This document shows positions 32,593-41,723 of a DNA stretch of 64,000 bases, in pieces. The notes below the pieces were generated by a model that did not search any database, was not told the origin of the DNA, and saw only the letters and a program-made list of their open reading frames with translations. The stretch is from positions 15,476 through 79,475 of the forward strand of contig CAXXGE010000030.1 in assembly GCA_963677915.2 (NCBI GenBank). The letters run 5' to 3'. The DNA comes from G963677915 sp963677915. GTDB taxonomy: Bacteria > Bacillota > Clostridia > Lachnospirales > Vallitaleaceae. The translations under genes were made by a program, and so were the position numbers. The first letter of the stretch is position 1, and each line of letters begins with the position of its first letter.

Positions 32593-32620
32593 GATTTTCG
32601 AAAAAATTATATAATATTAC

Positions 32621-32650
32621 TTGTCAAATCGTCATCCACTGATATATAAT
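32621..32650 (+). promoter_or_regulatory. promoter of the tad-like operon
   Basis: TTGTCA (32621-32626) and TATAAT (32645-32650) are separated by 18 nt; the first gene starts at 32681 behind AAGGAGGGG. It is the only strong promoter seen ahead of the tad genes, which then run with small gaps or overlaps to 41 kb. Confidence 0.7.
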
Positions 32651-32680
32651 AGGTTTACAATTTTAAAAGGAGGGGTTAGC

Positions 32681-34121
32681 ATGCGCTCTGGAGAGACGCT
32701 GTTCAACTGTTACCAGCTGGTGAAACTCTTGGGGGAGGGAGGCACCAGCAAGGTGTATCTTGCCAGGAACACCAAGGTTGGGCAGCTTGTTGCAGTTAAG
32801 ATCATAGACAAGCGCAAAGGCGGCAATGCTTGGCTCGCCGAAAAGGATCTGCTGATCCGAACTGCGTCATCCGTCGATACCGGTCATTATCGATATCGGG
32901 GAGGACGAGGATTATTTCTATCTGGTTGAGGAGTTTGTCGAGGGGACACTGCTCAGCCGATTATAAGGGGAAATTGCAGGAAGCACAGGCACACTCGAAA
33001 TGATGCATCAACTGTGCGGCTCGTGCTGTCTTATTTGCACACATCTTTGCCAATTCCCATCATCTACATGGATTTAAAACCGAAACAACATCATAATCAT
33101 GAACAACGGCCATCTGAAGCTGATCGACTTCGGCATCGCCAAAAAGCACGACGGAAGCCTGACGCAAGAAACGGGCTATTACGGCACGAAAGGTTTCGCC
33201 GCGCCTGAGCTTTTCGGACTCGGGGAGGTCGACCACCGGACGGACATCTACTCGATGGGCGTCATGTTCTACTACTTGCTGACAGGTATCAGCCTCGTGG
33301 AAGATCCGTCGGGAAAGCCTGCAGGAAGGATGATTTCAAACACGCTGGACGCCATGCTCAAGAAAATGGCATCGCCGCTTTCCGACAGGCGTTACAACAC
33401 CATCGAGGAGGTCGCCGAAGAAGTCAAAGCCCTTAAGGAAGGCAGGCGCAAGCATGAGGATCTGGAAAAACTCATCGAGGCGGTACCGAATACGGTCATC
33501 GTCCTGGGTATGGGCAGACGCGTCGGGACCACCCATACGGCGATTCAGATTGCTTGCTAGCGCCAAGTCCCTGGGCATGCGCAGCGTGATTCTGGAAACG
33601 CATCCCGAAGGCTCCCTTGCCGACCTGGCTTCCAGCGATATCGGGAAACAGGTGAATAGGCAGAGCCTTGCCAGCCATGGCATCAGCATCTATCCGTACC
33701 AGAAAACTATGCCGGTGCAGGCGCTGCTCGAGGAAAAGCCGGACCTTCTGGTCATCGGACGGCGGCGACATGAAAACGTGGAACACCCAGAACAAGAAGG
33801 CGGCGATGGTTGCAGTCACAACGGTGCAGGACTGGGAGATGAGCCGGGTGGAATCCTATCTGACAGACTACCCGCCGAACCACATCAGCTACGGCCTCAA
33901 CATGGTCACTGAAGAAAGGGGCGACTACTTCACCAATGCCTTGCCCGATCTTCGGTTTCTCAGAATACCTTACACAAACGAGCCCTTTGCGCCGGAACGA
34001 TGAAGTCGTCAGCTGGATCAAGGAGCGCCTGACGGGGGAAAAGGAGGTAACCGGCAATGGGACTGGGCATCGTGGATTCAAAATCAAGAACTTCATGGCT
34101 TCCCTTGTGGCATCGAAATAG
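32681..34121 (+). pseudogene. Ser/Thr protein kinase fused to a TadZ/CpaE-like P-loop domain, multiply frameshifted
   Basis: Frame-corrected reading gives a Hanks-type kinase: 'LLGEGGTSKVYLARN' (glycine loop), 'VAVKIIDK' (catalytic lysine), 'IIYMDLKPNNI' (Y-M-D in place of HRD), 'LIDFGIAKKH' and 'GTKGFAAPELF'. A P-loop-like domain then begins 'VIVLGMGRRVGTTHTAIQIA' and continues 'VILETHPEGSLADLASSD', like TadZ/ParA-type pilus proteins. Frame changes occur near 32863, 33023, 33085, 33548, 33757 and 33995, plus an in-frame TAA at 32964-32966. These are single-base gains or losses, many in base runs. Conserved codons on both sides of each break suggest recent decay or sequence error. Confidence 0.7.
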
Positions 34122-34695
34122 GAAAAAACCGACGACGATATCGGTCATGGGTGTGTACAGGGGAGCGGGTGCCACTTTCCAGTCCATCGCCATCGCCAAC
34201 TACCTTTCGTCGAAAGGCTACCGGATCGGCCTTCTGGAAATGCAGGCTGCCGGGGACTTCGCGGCGATACAGGCGGCTTACGAGGGCTTGGGTTTCGCGG
34301 AGGAAAACGAGCACTTCACAATCAAGCGGGTCACCTATTTTCCTCTTAGGGAGAACAGGAAAGATGAGGCTATCATGGCGATGCCTTTCGACTACATCAT
34401 CCATGACATGGGCGCTGCCGCATCGCTGAATACCCACGCCGTTTCATCAGACTTCATGGTCATTGTCAGCCAGGGCGCGATTTGGCGACAGCGGGCGGTC
34501 GAAGATCTTATCCAGAACTTCGGAGACAGCATCACACGCCGGTGGACACTCGTCGTTTCCTTTGCTGAAAAAAACGATATAAAACGTCTGAAGAGAACTT
34601 GGACAGGGGATGTCTATCTGGCGCCTTATGTGGAAGACCCTTTTGTTATCGATGGAAAAACCCGTTCAATCTACGACGGCATGCTGGGGGTGTAG
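34057..34695 (+). CDS. TadZ/CpaE-like P-loop protein of the pilus locus
   Basis: 212 residues, intact, with AAGGAGG nine bases before ATG 34057. 'SVMGVYRGAGATFQSIAIAN' is a degenerate Walker A (GAGATF in place of GKGGVGKT) followed by 'IGLLEMQAAGDFAAIQAAYE' and 'FDYIIHDMGAAASL', the D-x-G of the ParA/MinD fold. Such atypical ATPases localise Tad secretion machinery to the cell pole. It is the second of three related P-loop genes here, and it overlaps the end of the kinase-fusion frame. Confidence 0.7.
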   Translation: MGLGIVDSKSRTSWLPLWHRNRKKPTTISVMGVYRGAGATFQSIAIANYLSSKGYRIGLLEMQAAGDFAAIQAAYEGLGFAEENEHFTIKRVTYFPLRENRKDEAIMAMPFDYIIHDMGAAASLNTHAVSSDFMVIVSQGAIWRQRAVEDLIQNFGDSITRRWTLVVSFAEKNDIKRLKRTWTGDVYLAPYVEDPFVIDGKTRSIYDGMLGV

Positions 34696-34698
34696 CAC

Positions 34699-35357
34699 AT
34701 GGCCATTATCAACCAACGCAGAAAAATAAAGCTGATCATCTGGTTTTCGGGGTTTCTGGCTGCCGTCATCGTCTATGGCGTCCTCGTTTACTTCTTCGAA
34801 CTGGACCCGGGCATATGGCTGAACAGGCACAGGCCGGAAGAGGGAGGCAGCTTGGTGGAGATTGCCGTTGCAGCAAGGCCGCTGGAGAGGGGAAGCATGT
34901 TGACCGGCGACGACATCGTTCTTATGGAAATGGAGGAAGGTTTCGTCGTTCAGGGGGAAACGGATTTCGCGGGACAGACACTTCGGGTGGACCTGCCGGA
35001 AGGGATGCCGCTGTCCGAAAGTTTCTTCATCGAAAACGAGACGCCCGATGACGATGTGCGCCTGGTGGAGATGCGAACACATCCTCCTGCCTGAGTCCCT
35101 CGAGACAAATGAATTCGTGGATGTAAGAATCCTGTTTCCCTCGGGAGAGAACATGATTGTCCTGTCCAAGAAAAAAATCGAACGCTTCATACGGGACGAA
35201 ACAGGCGGAGAAAAAGTGTGGCTGAAGCTGAACGAGAAAGAAATTCTGCTGCTCTCGAAGGCCCCTTTCCATGCGGACAGAGGCAATCAAAGCGAGCCTA
35301 TACATGACGATGTACATCGAACCGGACGCTGCAGCAGGCAAGCGGGACGACCTTTGA
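34699..35357 (+). pseudogene. CpaB/RcpC-like SAF domain pilus assembly protein, frameshifted
   Basis: An N-terminal membrane segment ('LIIWFSGFLAAVIVYGVLVY', residues 12-31) precedes a SAF domain 'VAARPLERGSMLTGDDIVLM', then 'GQTLRVDLPEGMPLSESFF', as in Flp pilus protein CpaB. After a frame change near 35080 it continues 'LPESLETNEFVDVRILFPSG' and 'GGEKVWLKLNEKEILLL'; a second change near 35277 leads to 'AIKASLYMTMYIEPDA' and stop at 35357. The corrected length (about 218) fits the family. CpaB threads the pilus through the envelope. Confidence 0.65.
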
Positions 35358-35361
35358 GGAG

Positions 35362-35866
35362 ATGGCCTGGCAATAGGGATTTACGGAAAAAGAACTTATG
35401 AAAAGGAACGCTGGATGGCCTATCTGAAAGAGCGGTTTGACAGGCACGGCGTCTGTGTTGAGCTGCTGGACCTGGAAGCTGCCGGAGGGGAAATACCTGA
35501 GAAGGCAATTGTCTTTACGACGGGCAGACCGGATGAACTGGCAGCCATCAATCTGGCAGGCTTGGACGTGCCAAGGCAGTGGGTCTTCTAGTCCGCTGGC
35601 CAGGAACTGCAAGGTGAATGAAAAGTACCTCAGGTTCAGGTTGAAGGACGTCATGCGTGAAGAGGACACAGTCGTGAGTGCGAGGCTTGACGAAGGCGAT
35701 GCGGCGGTCATGATGGAAAACCTCCACGACGGCAAGCTGACGATAGGCCACCTGAGCAGGGAACTGGTCCAAAGCCATCGATACCCAGGCCGCCTGGATT
35801 CTGGGAGAGGCATTGAAACGGCCGAAGTGGAAAAAGAGCCTGTGGAAAAGGGGTGAACGCCAATGA
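35362..35866 (+). pseudogene. unknown tad-locus protein, frameshifted
   Basis: Not recognised. Frame-corrected product begins about 'AIGIYGKRTYEKERWMAYLK', continues 'VELLDLEAAGGEIPEKAIVF' and, after a break near 35592, 'ARNCKVNEKYLRFRLKDVMR', ending 'WKRGERQ' at TGA 35866 after another break near 35775. It is soluble, charged, about 165 residues. It lies between CpaB-like and the third P-loop gene, with an ATGA overlap to the latter. A regulatory or scaffold role is possible, but nothing in the sequence decides it. Confidence 0.45.
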
Positions 35867-36674
35867 TCATCGGATTCTGGTCCCCGCTTAAAGGGAAGGG
35901 TCATCCGGCAGAAACGGCGGTCTGCGCTGGACTGCTTCACGGTATCGAAAGTGAAGGAAGAATCCTGGTCGCAGGGAGGGATGGCAAGCACCTGGACGTG
36001 GACAGACTGCTTGAAAAGTGGCAGTTTCACCAAGGGCGGCGATATGGGCATAGGAAGCAATCGCGAGGGCTGGCGAAAAACAACCGGCTTCCCTCCGAGA
36101 CGGTGCCCAGCAGTACACAGTGGGCGTTTTAAAAGGAAGAGGCGGCTTGACTATCTGCCGGTGGTAAGGGAAGAGGCTGGTCAGTACGGAGACTGGTACG
36201 GGAAAAGCGTATCGGACTGCTGCGAAACATTACGACCAGGTCTACCTGCTGATTGAAGGGGGTGTCGAGTCTGAGGAGGCAGGAAAGCTTCTCGCCATAG
36301 TCGACCACCTGTTCATCTGTGTCGAACAGGAAGTGCCATGTGCTGGAGCATCTGAAATCATCCGAAGCAGACCTGGACCGGCTCTGTGCGGCCGACAAAA
36401 CGGTGCTGCTGAGTTCCCTGTCACAGGGAGAGCAAGTGGACACCGGCATATGTGAAAAGAAAATACGGCTGGAAAAAAGTCCGGCCGATTCCTTTCAATA
36501 CCCAGTACATGGATGCGGTCAACCAAGGTACTTCAGCAGATTTCGTTTTCCCGGCAAAGCGCCTGCAGGACGAACGATGCCAACCATCCATGGGTGGAAG
36601 CATACAGAAGTCTCAATAAATTCATCGTGAACGAGAACCTGCGGCTGCTGAAGAGGAAGGCGAAGGCGATATGA
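35863..36674 (+). pseudogene. third TadZ-like P-loop protein, multiply frameshifted
   Basis: Opens 'MIIGFWSPLKGKGHPAETAV', where SPLKGKGHTAET-like sequence replaces a Walker A, then 'GRDGKHLDVDRLLEKW', 'GGLDYLPVVREE'-like, 'YDQVYLLIEGGVESEEAGKL' and a C-terminal 'VFPAKRLQDE'. At least five frame changes (about 36028, 36070, 36130, 36215, 36340, 36500, 36580) must be bridged. The end 'LLKRKAKAI-stop' overlaps the TadA start by ATGA, so the reading is consistent. TadZ-like role inferred from layout and motif only. Confidence 0.5.
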
Positions 36675-38257
36675 AAAGGAAGCCATCGCTGACACTGGAA
36701 ACGGCCAGCCAGCTGATCCATGCCAGAATCCACGAGCTGACAAGGACGAACCTGAGCGACATGGACCTGGATGACGAGAGTTTGCAAAGGCAGATAAAGA
36801 AACGCAGTACCCTTCGAAAGGCGCTAAAGAACTGCACCTACGGCTCTCCGGAGGACAAGGCCTATGTAAAGGATTTCATCAAGGATATCCTTTTGGCGGA
36901 AGGCATCGACAGCGGTAGCTGCGGGTCGATCATCCCTTTCGAGGAAGCCTATCATCTGACAGCCATCGACAAGTTCGACATCCTGATGCACCACTACAAG
37001 GAAGGGCATGGGGAAGAGGCTATAGGCAGGTTTCTGGAAAAACACGGTTTCGACAGGCTGCGCAGTTTCCCGGAACTTGAAAGCGAGATGATCTACAGGG
37101 TCGAGGAGAAGGACATCCACCGCATCTATGGGGATGAGATTCCCTGGCTTTCGAAGAATCAGAAGATGGACATCCTGGTCCAGCGGATCTACCAGCACTA
37201 CAAAGGCTTTGGTGTGGTGGACGACCTGAGGGACATGGATCTTGACGGTGTGTCCGGCGGTGTGTCGGGCGATCCTGGAACAGGGGGCGCCGGCAGCGTC
37301 TGGGTATTCTACAGGGGCAAGTCCATCCATCTGGCATTCCTAGGGTTCGGTTCCGAAAAGGAACTGAGACGGGTGTGCCGGAATATTTACCGCTACAACA
37401 AGGCGGGGCAGCTGTCCGAGGCAACGGGCTACAAGGTGAATGACATGCTCGACGGCAGCCGTGTTGTTGTGGCGCGTCCGCCCTTTTCCGAGAGCTGGGC
37501 CTTCTTTGTAAGGAAGTTCCGTATCCGTTCCGCCAGACTGGAGGAGCTGGTGGAGGGCGAAGGCAGCGAACATCTCGTGGCGCTCCTGCGCTTTATGATG
37601 CGGGGGGCGGTGGTGACGGCTGTCACGGGCGCCCAGGGCACGGGGAAGACGACGCTCCTGATGGCGCTGGTGGAGGCGATCTATCCGACGCTGACGCTGA
37701 GGGTGCAGGAGATGTCGCCGGAACTTCATCTGAGAAAGGCCTATCCCAACAGGAACATCCTGAGCTTCAAGGAAACGGCAACCATTTCGGGACAGGAAGG
37801 GCTGGACCTTCAGAAGAAGACGGACGGTTCAGTGAACATCCTGGGAGAGGTGGCTACCGACGGCGTCGCTTCCTGGATGATCGAAATGGCTATGGTGGCC
37901 TCCCTGTTCACCATCTTCACCCATCATGCCAAGACGACCAGCGACCTGGTCCTGTCCCTCAGGAATTCCCTGCTCAAATGCGATGTATTCAGGGATGAGG
38001 CTATCGCCAGGGAGCAAGTGGAGTCTGTACTGGATTTCGATGTGCATCTGATCAAGGATGCGGACGGGAAAAGGTATATCGGCAGGGTGACGGAAGTGAA
38101 GAGCAGGCAGGATGTGTTCGTCTGGGACGGGCACAGCTACCGGGCCTGTGGCGGGCTTTCCGGGGCTATCAAGGCCCGGATGCTGGAAAACATGAACGAG
38201 GCGGATCGGGACGCGTTCCTTGCATTCGCCGGCAATTGCTGGAAAGGGGGTGGTTAA
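36671..38257 (+). CDS. tadA: TadA/CpaF-type pilus assembly ATPase
   Basis: 528 residues, intact. Walker A 'GAQGTGKTT' at about residues 319-327, a VirB11-like secretion ATPase core with 'LRVQEMSPELHLRKAYPNRN', 'TDGSVNILGEVATDGVASWM' (Walker B region) and the conserved histidine 'IFTHHAKTTSDLVLSLRNSL'. The N-terminal 200 residues are helical and less conserved. This hexameric ATPase powers Flp/Tad pilus extension. It marks the end of the frame-damaged stretch; all downstream genes are intact. Confidence 0.85.
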   Translation: MKRKPSLTLETASQLIHARIHELTRTNLSDMDLDDESLQRQIKKRSTLRKALKNCTYGSPEDKAYVKDFIKDILLAEGIDSGSCGSIIPFEEAYHLTAIDKFDILMHHYKEGHGEEAIGRFLEKHGFDRLRSFPELESEMIYRVEEKDIHRIYGDEIPWLSKNQKMDILVQRIYQHYKGFGVVDDLRDMDLDGVSGGVSGDPGTGGAGSVWVFYRGKSIHLAFLGFGSEKELRRVCRNIYRYNKAGQLSEATGYKVNDMLDGSRVVVARPPFSESWAFFVRKFRIRSARLEELVEGEGSEHLVALLRFMMRGAVVTAVTGAQGTGKTTLLMALVEAIYPTLTLRVQEMSPELHLRKAYPNRNILSFKETATISGQEGLDLQKKTDGSVNILGEVATDGVASWMIEMAMVASLFTIFTHHAKTTSDLVLSLRNSLLKCDVFRDEAIAREQVESVLDFDVHLIKDADGKRYIGRVTEVKSRQDVFVWDGHSYRACGGLSGAIKARMLENMNEADRDAFLAFAGNCWKGGG

Positions 38258-38261
38258 TCGA

Positions 38262-39590
38262 ATGACGCCTATCTGCTGGTTTTCGGGAGAAAACAGGCTG
38301 TCGCCGGTCAAAAAGAGCAGAAGGAAGCGGTTTCGGGTCAAGCGGCTGCTGGATCCGGTCAGCCATTTTGGAAACAACAGGCTGCTGTTCCGTTACGGCC
38401 TGCCGATCGGTGCCATGCTGCTGCTTGCTTTGGTGAGTGGCAACGTGCTTCTGGCTGTCTGCTACGGTCTGCTGGTGTATATGTCAAGGGATACGCTGAA
38501 GGCCTATCGGACGGGCAGGAGCAAGCTGACACTGCTCAAGCAGCAGCTGCACATGGATGAGCTGATCCGCGCCAAGTACTACGAGACTGGCACGGCTGAC
38601 GAGGCGGTGTATGAGGCCTGCATTGAACTGGATGCTTCCGAGTGGGAAATAAGGGGCCACGGGGAAAGGATCTATGATGTGCTGACTTCGGCCGATATGG
38701 AAAAGGCCCTGTTCGAATACAGGGAATCGGCGCCAAACAGGTACCTGAAGCTGCTTTTGAGCCTGGTCTACATCACCAGGGAGTACGGGGATACGAAGGT
38801 GGAGGGACAGAGCATTTTCATGAAGAATCTGTCTTATCTGTCCGACGAGATCCGGCTTGAGATGGCCAAGAGGGAGAAGCTGAACCATGAGCTGAAAAGC
38901 CTTAACGCCATCGTGTTGGTGCCGCTGGCGGCCATGTGGCCTGTGGCGGACTATGCCGGGAAACGCTTTGAACCGCTGGTGGCAATCTATGAAGGTCCGA
39001 CGGGCTATCTGCTTGCCGGTCTGACAGTGGCTGCTGTGGTTGTCTGCTATTATCTTTTGAGGCGGCTTCAGAAGGTGGATGAAGGCGGTGGGGTCAGGAG
39101 ACGCAGCAGAAGACTTTACAGGGAAGCGGCGGAGCTGGAGATCCACGGTCTGATGGCTATCGTCATGATGCTGATGCATCACGAGCGGATGGCGGTCGAG
39201 GACGTGGTGGAGTGGATGGAAATGTATTCGGAGCATGCGAAGGAGCCGCTGCAGCGGTGCCTTAATGAGATGACTGCGGGAGAAGAGGAGGCTTTGGAGC
39301 GGCTGGACGCGGCTGTGGGACTGGCCGAGTTTTCGAGGCTCGTGGGGAAGCTCAAGCAGGCGACGATGGACCTGACACTGGCTCAGGCTTTCGACGAAAT
39401 GGAACGGGAGAGACGGTTTTTCTACGAGATGCGGAAGGAACTGGACCAAAGGCAGGTGGAGAGGAAGATGTCTATGGGCAAGATGATCGGCTTCGTGCCG
39501 ATGTATGTCATGGTGCTCGCCTATGTGGCGGCGCCGATGCTGCTGGTCAGCTTCCGCGAGATGGATACTTACTTTAACACACTGACATAA
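38262..39590 (+). CDS. TadB/TadC-like inner membrane platform protein
   Basis: About 442 residues from ATG 38262 (GGGGGTGG upstream). Hydrophobic pairs at about residues 45-80, 220-265 and at the C-terminus ('MIGFVPMYVMVLAYVAAPML') frame two cytoplasmic helical domains. This is the plan of T2SSF-domain platform proteins TadB/TadC, although the sequence is divergent and I see only one such gene. Acidic helices 'HHERMAVEDVVEWMEMYSEH' and 'LDAAVGLAEFSRLVGKLKQA' match the T2SSF-type repeat. It works with TadA to assemble the pilus. Confidence 0.65.
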   Translation: MTPICWFSGENRLSPVKKSRRKRFRVKRLLDPVSHFGNNRLLFRYGLPIGAMLLLALVSGNVLLAVCYGLLVYMSRDTLKAYRTGRSKLTLLKQQLHMDELIRAKYYETGTADEAVYEACIELDASEWEIRGHGERIYDVLTSADMEKALFEYRESAPNRYLKLLLSLVYITREYGDTKVEGQSIFMKNLSYLSDEIRLEMAKREKLNHELKSLNAIVLVPLAAMWPVADYAGKRFEPLVAIYEGPTGYLLAGLTVAAVVVCYYLLRRLQKVDEGGGVRRRSRRLYREAAELEIHGLMAIVMMLMHHERMAVEDVVEWMEMYSEHAKEPLQRCLNEMTAGEEEALERLDAAVGLAEFSRLVGKLKQATMDLTLAQAFDEMERERRFFYEMRKELDQRQVERKMSMGKMIGFVPMYVMVLAYVAAPMLLVSFREMDTYFNTLT

Positions 39591-39611
39591 TTGAAAGATG
39601 AGGAGAAATTA

Positions 39612-40079
39612 ATGGATCAAAATATTCAAAAGGCACTGTGGCTCGGCATCGGCGTACTGTTTTTCGGAGCGGTGGTGAGCATCGGGATGTTCGTGTTCGG
39701 GAAGGGGCAGGCGATTGCCAAGACCAGCTCCCAGCAGCTGGATTCGGTGTCGAAACAGCTGGCGAGCGTGGAGTACACGGGCTATGACAATGAGATTGTT
39801 TTGGGCGGCGATGTGCTGAACAAGATTGAGCAGATGAAGGATCGGAGCGGGGAAGTGATATTTATGGTGGGAACTACATCCTATATTAGTAATGGTGTAT
39901 TCACAAGTGGGATTGTTGATTCTATGACAGGTCAGACCATGACGGCCATCAACACTTCCATAGTCGCAGCCAAGGACCCATCCGAAACAACCTACATCAA
40001 CCCGACTTCAAGCTATCTGTCCCAGTTTATCTATGACGCTAACGGCAATGTGCGCGGCCTCACCTTCGCCCTTCAATAG
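39612..40079 (+). CDS. small membrane protein of the tad locus (possible pilin-like)
   Basis: 155 residues from ATG 39612 (GAGGAGAAATTA upstream). One hydrophobic segment near the N-terminus ('LWLGIGVLFFGAVVSIGMFV', about 9-28) after a short polar start, then 'GKGQAIAKTSSQQLDSVSKQ' and a Thr/Ser-rich exported domain. The layout resembles type IV pilin-like proteins, but no clear prepilin peptidase site is present. A stretch 39880-39950 has different, AT-richer codon use. It may be the structural subunit or a minor pilin; unproven. Confidence 0.5.
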   Translation: MDQNIQKALWLGIGVLFFGAVVSIGMFVFGKGQAIAKTSSQQLDSVSKQLASVEYTGYDNEIVLGGDVLNKIEQMKDRSGEVIFMVGTTSYISNGVFTSGIVDSMTGQTMTAINTSIVAAKDPSETTYINPTSSYLSQFIYDANGNVRGLTFALQ

Positions 40080-40118
40080 GGCCCACGCCGGTGGATTCGG
40101 TGAGGGATCCATCGGCGC

Positions 40119-40607
40119 ATGATTGAGGAAGCGCTTTGGAAGACGGCTGCCCTTGTGGCAGCGGTCTTCCTGTTAATCATCGCACCGCTGATGGCCTCCT
40201 ATGAACGGATGGACGACATCGCCTATGTGCATGTGATGGCCGAAACGGAAGCCTTTGTCGACGGGATGCTGGAAAAGGGGCAGCTGACCGATGACATGTG
40301 GCGGATCTACAAGAAAAAACTGGGTGCGACAGGCTTGCTTTTCGATGTGGAGCTTGCGCACTACAGAAAACAGCCGCTGGAGAACGGCGACATATGGATG
40401 GAAGGCACCTACAACGTGGACATTCTGGATGCGCTGGGAAGTGACGGTGTCTTCACCATGATGACGGGTGAGTATATTTACATAACGGTGAAAAACCGAA
40501 AGGCAACGAAGGCGGAACAAATCAAAGGGGTGCTGCTGGTCCGTGGGGGACGGGCCGGTACAATTTTCTACAGGGACGGAGGGATGGTGAGGCATGACGG
40601 CAACTAA
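40119..40607 (+). CDS. tad-locus membrane protein, unknown
   Basis: 162 residues. An N-terminal hydrophobic stretch 'TAALVAAVFLLIIAPLMASY' (about 9-28) is followed by an extracytoplasmic domain with 'AYVHVMAETEAFVDGMLEKG' and 'YITVKNRKATKAEQIKGVLL'. The size and position fit TadE/TadF-like minor pseudopilins, but no family motif is decisive. Its end overlaps the next gene by 14 nt. Confidence 0.5.
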   Translation: MIEEALWKTAALVAAVFLLIIAPLMASYERMDDIAYVHVMAETEAFVDGMLEKGQLTDDMWRIYKKKLGATGLLFDVELAHYRKQPLENGDIWMEGTYNVDILDALGSDGVFTMMTGEYIYITVKNRKATKAEQIKGVLLVRGGRAGTIFYRDGGMVRHDGN

Positions 40608-41016
40608 ATGGACGATTTTGGCGCTGCTGGTTCTGGTGCCGCTGCAGATCATGCAGTATGTGACGACGAGGGGGATGATACTCGATTACAGGGTGAGGCA
40701 GCAGCTGGAGCATTTCGATGAAAGGTCGGAAAGTGATGCTGTCTATGCCTGGGAAGTGATGGGGCTTTCAGCAGGCGAATCGGCTGAAGTCTACCAGAAC
40801 GGCCGCCGTCTGTTTCACCATGCCTTTTCCGACTACGACAAAGTGTCGCTGGACAACAATCTGGCGGCGCTTTTCTTTTATGAAGAGGATGGATTCTATG
40901 TCTACAGATGGTGGCAGGACAGCTGGGTAACGACGGATAAGATACCCTATGACGACGGTATGGAAAACACAACCCCGTCGGGCGTGAAGGTTATTTTGAG
41001 GCAAGACAAACAATGA
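40594..41016 (+). CDS. tad-locus membrane protein, unknown
   Basis: 140 residues. The N-terminus 'KWTILALLVLVPLQIMQYV' is a membrane anchor; the rest is an acidic, aromatic-rich soluble domain ('LAALFFYEEDGFYVYRWWQD'). No family recognised. Overlapping translation with the preceding gene suggests a joint function in the pilus or its surface display. Confidence 0.5.
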   Translation: MTATKWTILALLVLVPLQIMQYVTTRGMILDYRVRQQLEHFDERSESDAVYAWEVMGLSAGESAEVYQNGRRLFHHAFSDYDKVSLDNNLAALFFYEEDGFYVYRWWQDSWVTTDKIPYDDGMENTTPSGVKVILRQDKQ

Positions 41017-41064
41017 CGTTTATGCTATCATTATAAAAAAGACGCAGATTGGAGAGTGGAGGCA

Positions 41065-41637
41065 ATGCATAGATTTTCGTTACGCAAAATGATCGCTTTG
41101 GTGGTTACAGTTTCCTGTTTTACGATGTTTTTCGGCGGTTCGGATGTGATGGCTGTCACGAATGATGAGGCCTATGCGGGCAGTCAGCTGCAGACGCTCG
41201 GCATTTTGAAAGGCTATCCGGACGGACAGCTGCATCTTGACTGGAACATCACCCGTGCGGAAGTGGCGACACTGGGCATCAGGATTCTAGGCTATGAAAA
41301 CGCTGTCGTTGCAGGGACACCGCTGGCGTTTTCCGATATGACAGGACACTGGGCTTACAGCAATGTGCGGACGGCATCCATTATCGATATCGTCCACGGC
41401 TACCCTGACGGCTCTTTCAAGCCGGACAACAACATCTCCTATGCGGAAGTCGTTGCCATTATGGTGAATGCACTGGGCTATCAGGACAGTTTGGAAGGCA
41501 GCTGGCCGGACAACTATTTGAACAAGGCGATGGAAATTGGCATTGTTACAGAAGATACGCTGCTTCCGGCGAACAAGATTGTGACCCGCGGCGAGATGGC
41601 GATCCTTGTCTACTATACGATCATTGCCGAGATGTAG
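41065..41637 (+). CDS. secreted SLH-domain protein
   Basis: About 190 residues. A signal peptide (basic start, hydrophobic 'ALVVTVSCFTMFFGG', cleavage probably after VMA) is followed by three S-layer homology repeats: 'LGILKGYPDGQLHLDWNITR', 'ASIIDIVHGYPDGSFKPDNN' and 'EIGIVTEDTLLPANKIVTRG'. Each has the GYPDG/TRAE-type core, which binds pyruvylated cell-wall polymers. It consists of the anchor module alone, so it may fix a partner (for example the pilus) to the wall. It closes the tad-like group. Confidence 0.85.
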   Translation: MHRFSLRKMIALVVTVSCFTMFFGGSDVMAVTNDEAYAGSQLQTLGILKGYPDGQLHLDWNITRAEVATLGIRILGYENAVVAGTPLAFSDMTGHWAYSNVRTASIIDIVHGYPDGSFKPDNNISYAEVVAIMVNALGYQDSLEGSWPDNYLNKAMEIGIVTEDTLLPANKIVTRGEMAILVYYTIIAEM

Positions 41638-41723
41638 TACGTTTTGTTGGCGGATTCCCTCTTCCCACGTGTTCCCATCAATGCTATAATATTTTCCATA
41701 TCTACAGAGAGAGGCACAATACC

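Noticed and set aside
38484..39449. Minus-strand frame of 321 codons
   Set aside because: Antisense to the TadC-like gene; histidine-rich artefact of its codon use.
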